From: Chondrus crispus
Taxonomy: Eukaryota > Rhodophyta > Florideophyceae > Gigartinales > Gigartinaceae
Assembly: GCF_000350225.1 (NCBI RefSeq)
Contig: NW_005178989.1
Coordinates: 151,986-215,985 of the forward strand
Direction: 5' to 3'
Length of the DNA stretch: 64,000 bases
Shown piece by piece: positions 56,867-64,000 of the stretch. The position numbers were made by a program, and so were the translations under genes. Position 1 is the first letter of the stretch. Each line of letters begins with the position of its first letter. The notes beneath the pieces are model-generated. The model saw only the letters and a program-made list of their open reading frames with translations. It did not search any database and was not told the origin of the DNA.

Positions 56867-58138
56867 TTATTCAAAATCAGGGATCTGCGAATCATATTGC
56901 GTAAAACGAAAGCGATGATTCACACGTTGCCTGCGCCTCTCTCTGTACCTCTGCAGGACCCTTCTCCTTTTATCAATTGCAGTTTCTGCAATCTGGTGCA
57001 AGCGACAACGCATGCGAGTAAACCTCTCGTGGTCGGGAGCGCGAAGAGGCTGCCACTTAATATGACAATTGGTTAATGCAACACCGAGACGGAAGTAGTC
57101 GTCATAGATAGCCTCTCCCCACCTCCACTTTCGTGACAAGAGGGTCCAAAGCCCACAAAGTCTCCCGAAAAAATTCTCTACGATAATCCGGTCACTCGAC
57201 AGCTTGCGGTTGTATCTCTCATCGCTGAGAGAAAGGCTTTCATTTCTCGGCTTCTTTAGGGGGGTCACTCCTCGCAAAAACTCGGCCACGCCCTGGTAGC
57301 CCTTGTCCATTAGTGCAGCCCACATCTGAGGGTGCTCGACACTCAGCCTTCCTATGTCTTCCACATCTCTCTCAGAACCAATTTTGGCCAACTGTGCCAA
57401 ATGCCAGTCACGATTGCGCTGTAGAATCTCAAAATCTGAAACTGACCCCGGGTAGTGGGCGGTCATGCCGAGAGCCAATCCGTTTGGCATTACGGAAACC
57501 TCAACTTTGAATCCGTATAATTTGTGTTTGCCGCTAAAATATCTCTTGCCTTCTTCGAGGCTACCGCTGGGTCTGAATGCCTGTTGGAACGTCACGTCCA
57601 TGGCGTATCGAGCCTCCGGGAAAGACTTGAACATCTGCTGCGAATCGCGGAGATCGGACATTTTGCTGAGGTCCCCGACCTTGTTTACGAAGCAGTCAAA
57701 CAAATATTGAGAAATTAAAGAAGCAAACCGTGTGACCAAGCGCTCGAACGTCGGCCCTTTCATGTCGAACACATGTGTTAACATATCCCATTGTCCTCCG
57801 TGCTTCAACACGGTCATCGTGATGAATAGAGCGTCCTTGCCAGATACTTTGGACCTCTGTCCTCGGCCAATATTGTATGTCTGAGTGACATATTCAGAAA
57901 CGTGGTTCCACAGGAGTTCGAAGTTGCGAGGCAAAAAATTGGTCATATTCGTGATGGCCTCTGCGCCACTTTCGTTGTAGAATGTGTCGAACAGCGGGCA
58001 GGGGGAATCGGCGTCGTCATCGGAACTCATTGAGTTCCGATGCGGACTGAATTGCGCAATTTTGTCGTCGCGCTCGATAGCCGTGTCAGCTAGGAGCTGG
58101 AGTGCCGCGGCGGCGTGGTTGGAAGGAAGTGAGGCCAT
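56867..58138 (-). CDS. PIF/Harbinger-type (DDE_Tnp_4) transposase, intact, 423 aa
   Basis: A single open frame from MASLPSNHAAAALQLL at 58138. Residues 25-60 are acidic (SSDDDADSPCPLFDTF). Residues 75-165 form an N-terminal helical part. The catalytic domain has YAMDVTFQQAFRP (D181), KRYFSGKHKLYGFKVEVSV, HYPGSVSDFEI, LMDKGYQGVAEF (D278) and SDRIIVENFFGRLCGLW (E321), then a basic tail (RRRVLQRYRERRRQR). All three acidic residues are present, so it could be active. The start has a TATA-like TATACTGTATATGA about 80 bases upstream (near 58210). I could not find terminal inverted repeats with confidence. A decayed relative is at 43270-44539. It has no Myb-like partner gene beside it. It may be an active transposon gene or a domesticated one. 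Confidence 0.88.
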   Translation of the reverse strand: MASLPSNHAAAALQLLADTAIERDDKIAQFSPHRNSMSSDDDADSPCPLFDTFYNESGAEAITNMTNFLPRNFELLWNHVSEYVTQTYNIGRGQRSKVSGKDALFITMTVLKHGGQWDMLTHVFDMKGPTFERLVTRFASLISQYLFDCFVNKVGDLSKMSDLRDSQQMFKSFPEARYAMDVTFQQAFRPSGSLEEGKRYFSGKHKLYGFKVEVSVMPNGLALGMTAHYPGSVSDFEILQRNRDWHLAQLAKIGSERDVEDIGRLSVEHPQMWAALMDKGYQGVAEFLRGVTPLKKPRNESLSLSDERYNRKLSSDRIIVENFFGRLCGLWTLLSRKWRWGEAIYDDYFRLGVALTNCHIKWQPLRAPDHERFTRMRCRLHQIAETAIDKRRRVLQRYRERRRQRVNHRFRFTQYDSQIPDFE

Positions 58139-59447
58139 AATGGGGAGGGATTTGGAGTTAGGAGATGGAAGGGGATTGTAGTGGTGTGGTGAGAACAGTT
58201 TGGAGGGGGAATATACTGTATATGACGAGTGGGGGGTCGGTGCTTAGTTAGAGGAGACCCTCCAACTGCACAAAAGGGCGGTCTTTTCGCGAGGACTCCG
58301 TAGTAATTTCGAATTTCTGCATCGTTGGCATGTTTTTGGTACGTGCATTTTCTCTTTGCTATTTTGATATCAGCGGTTGAGTTAAAATATACGGGCCATG
58401 GCCGTGATTTGGAAATCTCTGCTCACTTACGTTGCCATTACTGTATTCTCTAGTTGTTCTACGCATAGGATTGGCTCTTTCGCCTGTGCCCGCGTCTTTG
58501 CGACTTTTCTCTAGTGGACTGTCGTATCAAGTTGAAGCGCAGTCTTGGCCGGTCCAATCGTCCGAGATGCGATGAATATACTGTAAGAAGAGAAAGCGCC
58601 TTAACGCAAGTGCCTCCTCAACGAAGTCTGCAATGATTCGATTCGGTTGTGTTTATTTTTGTTAGCGTGTTCCTCACGACCATGTAGCTTCCCCTTTTCC
58701 CTTCTCTCCATCAGTTCCCTCTCCTCCTGTTATGTAGAGTCTTCCGCAGCCACTATTACTTCCGCAGCCACTATTACTGATGGTGGGAAATGCATGCTTA
58801 CGTGACGACCATTCGCATGTTTCAAATGCAACTTGAATGCAAATTTGAATGCAACATAAATTCCATTTAGCAGTTCGTATTCTTCTCGGTGCATTCTCTT
58901 ACATATACATCTTTCAATTAACGATTTTTCATCTAATTGTGACTACTAACGTTATTTTTTAGATTTATTGGACTTGTCGTTTTGTCGGTTGGCAAGATAG
59001 CAATTACAAAATTAGTGTTGATGGTACGGATTGTCGCATATTGGAACCAACGCCCTCCTCACCTTCTGGGTTCTCCCAAAAACCTAAATGTCCGGGGCTG
59101 CAATATGCAGTTGCTGTCAATATTGGTAACGCTAACATGGTGTGGGCTCACGGGCCCTTTCCGTGTGGAAATATAATGATCTTCGAACATATCGGCTCAG
59201 GTTGAAGACACTACTGCGTCAAGGAGAAAAAGCAGCGGCGGGTGGTGGGTATTAGGACCTATCGTGAAGATTTCCATTGACGACAAATGGAAATGTGTCA
59301 TTTCCTTTCGTCAGAGCCTGCCATGAGGTGCTAAAATAGTGCGTTAAGAAATTTGAGGTATTGGGCGGAAGGATCCGGCACCGCCTCAACTTGCACTCTC
59401 CCTGTTTCTTTGCAGTTGTCAACCTTGTCCGACGTTCCATGGACAAT
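58139..59447. other. Intergenic stretch with a small tandem repeat
   Basis: No gene seen. A tandem duplication of the 18-bp unit CTTCCGCAGCCACTATTA is at 58741-58776, and the word TTGAATGCAA recurs near 58830-58855. Confidence 0.5.
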
Positions 59448-59580
59448 ATAGAGCTTACGCCAAAAAGAAAATGAGAAATTAATTTGCAAATTTCAGCAAC
59501 CCTGAATGCTGAAATGTGATACAGAAATGTAATGTGTGAAATCTGAAATAGGGCTTACGCCGCAATAAACCGGAAGGCAC

Positions 59581-60843
59581 ATGAGTATCACAGCGAGTAT
59601 TACATACACAAGGGTCGGCTGGGGTGGACGACGCGAGTGCCTCACCACTGCAAACATGGCTCCATGCAGACAAAAGGACTACGCCACAAGTGCGGCAAGA
59701 AAACGGTGTTCCGAATCTCGTGCCGTGCGGCAAGCCATTGCGCGACGTCGACAACGCAATAGAGCGTCTCTACCATCCTCCACCTGCCTTCTTCTCCAAG
59801 TTACCGGAGTGTACGTCCACCACCGCAGTGACTACATACACTGCATTACTCGCCGCAACCGCATCTTCACAACTGATTTTACATTTAATTTCAATGCGTT
59901 TAGCGACCTGGAGTGTCTTCTGCATTTTAGATTTCGCTCAGAGCACCTCATAGAAATGATGAAGGTGATGGGATGGCCGTTGGAAAAGACTTGCACTCGT
60001 CGCAACCGGTACTCAGTCACACCAATTCTGTCTTGCTGCGTTGTATTGAAACGGCTGGCGACACCTGCGAGGTGGACTGACATGGAGCTTTTGTTTGGCA
60101 AACATGCGCCACAGCTATCCGAGATTCTTTGGGAGGCTGTTGAGCACCTCGTGCAGGAACGACAGCATCTGATTACGTCTCCCTTGGACAAAGACTTTAT
60201 GGAAGAGAGATTGTCGATGTACGCAGAGGCCATTTATGCAAAAGGAAGCGCGATGGACAACTGTGTTGGCTTTATTGACGGCACAGTGCTGGCTATAGCT
60301 CGCCCGAAGGGTAATTTAGCGCAACGAGTAGTGTATAACGGCCACAAGAGGAAGCACGCGCTAAAGTACCAGGCTGTAAATACGCCTGACGGCATGATTC
60401 AGCATGTCTACGGTCCACTAGAAGGGCGCCGCCACGATTGGACCTTGTATATACGAAGCGAGCTTGACGAAACAATTCCTTCGGTCCCAGAGGCGAACGG
60501 TGTAAGATACAGTTTATACGGTGACTCTGGATACAACCCCAGATGGTTTATGGAGGTCCATTTTCAAGGTTCGAACCTCTCTCCAGCCCAGCGAGCTTTC
60601 AAAACGTCTATGTCTGCAGTGCGCATAACTGTCGAATGGATATTCAAGGAGATCAAGATGCACTTCGCGACCGTGGACTTCAAGCGCAAAATGAAGATCA
60701 ACGAGGCACCCATTGGACTGCTTTACCTATCCTCTATGATACTGTCAAACTTTCGGAACTGCCTATATCCAAACCAGATATCCCGCTACTTCAAATGTAC
60801 CCCTCCAACTCTTGAGGAATATGTTTTTCACAAAGGCGAATGA
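59581..60843 (+). CDS. PIF/Harbinger transposase, 420 codons
   Basis: The frame opens at 59581, but the first 95 residues look poor and the true start may be later or behind an intron. The clear part starts at NAFSDLECLLHFRF. Catalytic residues: FIDGTVLAIARP (D233), GDSGYNPRW (D315) and RITVEWIFKEIKMHF (E352). Between them are HKRKHALKYQAVNTPDGMIQ and GPLEGRRHDWTLYIRS, typical of this family. It is the DDE enzyme that cuts and inserts the element, together with the Myb-like protein coded 137 bases downstream on the other strand. There is no break in the catalytic part. Confidence 0.9.
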   Translation: MSITASITYTRVGWGGRRECLTTANMAPCRQKDYATSAARKRCSESRAVRQAIARRRQRNRASLPSSTCLLLQVTGVYVHHRSDYIHCITRRNRIFTTDFTFNFNAFSDLECLLHFRFRSEHLIEMMKVMGWPLEKTCTRRNRYSVTPILSCCVVLKRLATPARWTDMELLFGKHAPQLSEILWEAVEHLVQERQHLITSPLDKDFMEERLSMYAEAIYAKGSAMDNCVGFIDGTVLAIARPKGNLAQRVVYNGHKRKHALKYQAVNTPDGMIQHVYGPLEGRRHDWTLYIRSELDETIPSVPEANGVRYSLYGDSGYNPRWFMEVHFQGSNLSPAQRAFKTSMSAVRITVEWIFKEIKMHFATVDFKRKMKINEAPIGLLYLSSMILSNFRNCLYPNQISRYFKCTPPTLEEYVFHKGE

Positions 60844-60980
60844 TGTGTCACCGACGGAAAGTTTTGCCCAAAACGGTTTTATGGTATTTAACGGTATCTA
60901 CAGCATTAATATGGGTGTTATAAGGCGTGCAATGGTGCTCTGGGCCGTTGAAAAGGCTTCGAGGCACTTTTTTGTAAAGT

Positions 60981-61808
60981 TTACTTGTTTCGGTTAAATG
61001 CATCTATCATGGCCTTGAACTTTTCAAGCTCTAACTTTTGGAGCTCTACGCGCTCCTCAAGGCGTTCACGTCGCTCTATTTCGCGCTCTTGTCTGCGCTC
61101 ATCGCGCTCTCGCCCTCGATCGGCACGGTCTTCTACTGCCTTCTCACGCTCAAAAGCAAGACCCTCACGGTCAAGATCTACGCGTGCAAGATCTGCGTCT
61201 TTCAAATGCTCACCGAACCTGTCCATCTCCGTTTCGAGAAGTGCAGTTTGTCTCTTCTTTCGCTTTTTCGCACTACTTGAGGGCTCCTAGTTGCATACCT
61301 CTGTGGCGTTATCATCGTCATCGCTCTTGTTTTTGCGCTTCGTCGCCAAGTCAACCAAGACCTGTCCCAGTCTTTCCTTGTCTTCTTCTTTCTTCCTTTG
61401 GGATGTCTTAGCAGCCTTCTTTTGCACGTCCAAGTCATCGTGTGCTTCTCTCATAGTCATCAGAAGGTCAGCTAGCTCTCCCATTTCACCCCCACCAACA
61501 CCAGACAATCTCTGGTTAGCATTGTCGGCATGATCGTAGTCCTTTTGTAGCCTCTTGTGCCTGTCCTGCACCGCCTTCCAACTTACATTTTTGCCTTTTG
61601 TATCGAATGCCGGATTCGCTGAAATCTTCGACGGGGCCACCTCAAATAGCTTCTTTGTTTCACCAAAAGCTGCAGTGTGCGCCCTAGATGCAGCCACCTC
61701 TCGCGCAATGACGAGATCCTGCGCAGCAGTAAAGCGAGAGCTTCTGCCAGGTTTTGCAGTTGCCTGTGAATCGGTCTCGCTCGTCTTATCTTGGATTACT
61801 TCAGCCAT
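60981..61808 (-). pseudogene. Myb/SANT-like second protein of the PIF element, with an in-frame TAG
   Basis: Start chosen at MAEVIQDK (61808), since the 13 codons before it look unrelated. The part RFTAAQDLVIAREVAASRAH, then TKKLFEVAPSK and SWKAVQDRHKRLQKDYD is a Myb/SANT (trihelix-like) domain, the DNA-binding helper of Harbinger transposases. It is followed by LADLLMTMREAHDDLDVQKK and a Lys-rich tail to a TAG at 61287-61289. The same frame is open after it, with a basic stretch AKKRKKRQ and a long charged helix (REREIERRERLEERVELQKL) to 60981. So the gene is either cut short by one nonsense codon, or 185 aa long with a remnant behind it. No indel is needed. Confidence 0.75.
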
Positions 61809-62254
61809 GTTTTTTCCCGATGAGAGGATCCTGTCCCTGTGGCGCAACTGTCTTCTTCCAATTTATCCCCCGCGGAAAATAGGACAGCTGTCATATTGCT
61901 TTCCTCACATCTTTGCAGAAAGGTCTTCACTAACTGGTCACAATTCCGCATCTTTGATCACATGCTTTCTACAGATTTCTGCAATAAAGCTTTCAGTGTA
62001 ATTTTGTTTGAAGAATTCTGCTTCAAATTTTACAGAAGTATGCCTGCGTAAGCTCCCTAATGGCGAAGCCGTATTCAACACTTACGAGTAAATTACTACA
62101 CGGTATACTGGTCAAAGGCTTTGTTTCAAATTATTTGAATTACCGATCTTTTCTGGTACTTGCTGTACATGCGCATCTGCCGTCGGATATTGGGCGACTC
62201 CTGAAATTCTAAAATCGCAAATTGTGTTGACCAAATCGGGATTTTGTGACACAC

Positions 62255-62288
62255 AAACGGCGCGTTGTGCACACACAACGCGCCGTTT
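62255..62288. repeat. Hairpin with 15-bp perfect arms
   Basis: AAACGGCGCGTTGTG, loop CACA, then the exact reverse complement. It lies between AT-rich stretches. Bidirectional terminator, cruciform or the end of a small inverted-repeat element are possible. Confidence 0.85.
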
Positions 62289-62585
62289 TCTCGGACGGGC
62301 GACCCCATGCTAGGTTAAATGTGTATCGCACAAATGTCAAAATGTGCGCGCGTACAATCCAAATTTACTGTACACAGAGAAAGCGTCGGCCGCCGCCCGA
62401 CCGACGAGACTCGACATCTACATCCTACCGAGCATGGCTCTGAATGAGAAGTAGCAATAGAATAGCCATTTGGTCATTCATGGTTCTGACGGTGGCTGCT
62501 CGGTGAAAACACCATCATGATTGAGCTTAGCTCACAGCACACACTGTAGATAGAGCTCCGACGGCGTCATCGCCGGCGTCCGGTG

Positions 62586-62639
62586 CCGTGCTCGTCGTTA
62601 GGAACGACCCTGACACACCGTGCTCGTCGTTAGGAACGA
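62586..62639. repeat. Two direct copies of a 22-bp unit
   Basis: The unit CCGTGCTCGTCGTTAGGAAC plus GA occurs at 62586-62607 and 62618-62639, 10 bases apart. CGTTAGGAACG is itself a near palindrome. Confidence 0.8.
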
Positions 62640-62839
62640 GTTCAAAGCATGCGTACAGTAGGGGGACGCACATTATGTGCGCAAGCATTTCCGTGGTAAA
62701 ACTCATTTTTTGTTCACAAAAAAGAAAAATATGACTCTGACACAAAAAATAATTTCCGGAGGCGCCCATTTATGTTTTTATGTGTTTTTGCGCATTATGG
62801 GGATACTCGCGGTCTGAGTGTATTTAGCCAGCAAATTTA

Positions 62840-64000
62840 GCCATACCGATAGGGGTGCGCTCTATGGAAAAGTGCTGGTACCGAGAGAGGGACACACAAA
62901 AAAAAATGGAAGGACAAGCGGACGGCAAACGCAAGCAAACAGTATGGTTGTGTTGATATGTGAGGTGGGTTTTGAATAAAAAAATCATGACTCAAGTTTC
63001 TGAGAAAGCATGAGAAAGTGAAACTCGGCAGTGTAGTTGAGTTGTACGATGTGGAAGGAAAGAGATTAATGAGAAGTATATGGTGTTCCCGGTGGTGTTT
63101 AGGAGTGTGTGGGATAGAAGGAATTCTGAGCAACGTTGAAGGGGTAGGGTATGTAAGACAAGTTGGAAAGCAAAGCGGCGGGGTTGTACCTAATGTGGAC
63201 AACATTGGTGGTGTTTGAATGGGTTCAGAAATGGTGTGCAAATGAGTTTTGTAAAAAAAATGGTTGGGCTCAAATGAAAACAACGACGCCCTCATTTTTT
63301 AATAGTTAAAATATGTTGTGGTGATGTGCCTGTCAACAGGCAGTGGTCGGAGGCAGTGGTAGGAGGCAGTAGTGTAACATTTATGCGAGGCGTGGGCGAG
63401 TGTGGGGAGTGGTCGGGTAGAGAGCGGATACAGTAGTTGTTGACGAAACGGTGTAAATGAAGATGCAAGTTTGTGTTGTGTGAGATTGGGAGTTTGCAGT
63501 GTTTCAGGGGTAGGGACGTGGTTGGGCAAGAAAATGTGGGCATAGGTTGAGGATAGACGCGGTTTTTGGAAACGCGTGTTGTACAGTACGTGGGCACACG
63601 GGGGCGGGGTGCTGATGTCATGAATGGCAGGCGTAAAGTTTAGAGCGAGGCAAGGGCGGGTTGTGATCGACGTTGCGGTGCGATGTACAGTGGGGATGCA
63701 TGCGTGCGGTAAGAAGCGGGGGGCCTGTTGGGGGGGGCGGTGGAGGGATGGTGTGTAATTGGATGACAGCTGGTGTTTTGGCGTCTGTGCGAAAAAAAGT
63801 TTAACGGTGAGCGTGTATAAAAAACGAAGATTGACACCCCAGATTCGCCCACCCCCGCCCGCCCCGCGTTCTCCCGCAGAATGATCGCCGCATTTGTCGT
63901 GACGCGCAGCCTCCACGGGGCGGGGGGGGGCGGTCCTTACGAGAGGGGGAGGCCTGCGCCGGGGCCGCCGGGCGTGCCCCGCGGAGATATTTTGCAGCGG
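62840..64000. other. G/T-rich stretch, no gene seen
   Basis: The plus strand is rich in G and T over about 1 kb, so that the minus strand gives long open frames rich in Thr, Pro, His and Leu (62837-63295, 63299-63916). These look like a product of base skew: no domain and the same composition in all frames. The last 150 bases turn very GC-rich (with a G8 run near 63922). Confidence 0.5.

Larger units (their letters stand above)
59448..62058 (+). mobile_element. Compact two-gene PIF/Harbinger element
   Basis: A transposase (plus strand) and a second, Myb-like gene (minus strand) converge. Possible terminal inverted repeat: GAGCTTACGC at 59451-59460 and GCGTAAGCTC at 62046-62055. With three more bases on each side (ATA/CCT) the flanks are both AAT, which could be a 3-bp TSD, though PIF elements usually show TWA. 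A second GGGCTTACGCC lies at about 59551. Gene content is strong evidence for the element, the exact ends are tentative. Confidence 0.6.

Noticed and set aside
61281..61292. A 12-base intron at the TAG of the Myb-like gene
   Set aside because: Far below the known minimum length of spliceosomal introns; a nonsense change is simpler.
63299..63916. 205-codon Thr/Pro/His-rich minus frame
   Set aside because: Its composition follows from the G/T skew of the plus strand; other frames look alike.
1..64000. Bacterial or phage origin
   Set aside because: Gypsy, hAT and PIF elements with chromodomain-type ends, nested LTRs and absence of operons or ribosome-binding sites argue for a eukaryote.

Overview
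The window is eukaryotic nuclear DNA made almost wholly of transposable elements and their remains. I recognise no host gene, rRNA or tRNA. Evidence for a eukaryote is Ty3/gypsy retrotransposons with chromodomain-type ends, PIF/Harbinger and hAT transposases, and nested insertions with 5-bp target-site duplications (TSDs). The organism cannot be fixed from this sequence. A repeat-rich alga (a red alga comes first to mind) or a similar protist is a guess; no marker gene supports it.

Layout. Positions 1-1274 and 16302-17458 are the two halves of a gag-only family-B element (B1). Into its gag gene jumped a complete 15.0-kb family-A element on the minus strand (A1, 1275-16296, TSD GAAAG). A1 was in turn hit inside pol by a family-B solo LTR (7728-8667, TSD GTCTT). 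From 17459 to 19384 lie degenerate and solo LTRs. From 19385 to 23975 there is a decayed DDE-transposase pseudogene and unassigned DNA. A second, older family-A element on the plus strand (A2) fills 23981-38494 (TSD CATGC). A further family-A solo LTR is at 39767-40453 (TSD CTTAG). The AT-richer right part (40-64 kb) carries a broken PIF-type transposase, an IS5/PIF-like fragment, a hAT remnant, an unusual reverse-transcriptase pseudogene, one intact 423-codon PIF-type transposase (56867-58138, minus), and a compact two-gene PIF/Harbinger element (about 59448-62058).

The most interesting object is family A. Both copies have the order LTR - PBS-like site - gag - (-1 frame) - protease/RT/RNase H/integrase/chromodomain, followed by a long cassette that carries a large gene on the opposite strand, then the 3' LTR. 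In A1 this antisense gene is a complete open frame (791 aa from the preferred start); in A2 it is recognisable but frameshifted. In both copies the cassette is bracketed by two copies of the same module: a short palindrome, a purine tract and GGCC. One copy sits exactly at the end of pol, the other directly before the 3' LTR. This suggests a polypurine tract was duplicated when the cassette was gained. The LTR U3 regions share three inverted repeats whose arms have changed together, plus a cluster of CACGTG boxes.

A1 is young (10 differences between 668-bp LTRs, 7 of them CpG-to-TpG/CpA type), but it is already disabled by two nonsense codons, one indel and the solo-LTR insertion. A2 is older (about 7% LTR divergence by eye) and has lost catalytic residues of both RT and integrase.
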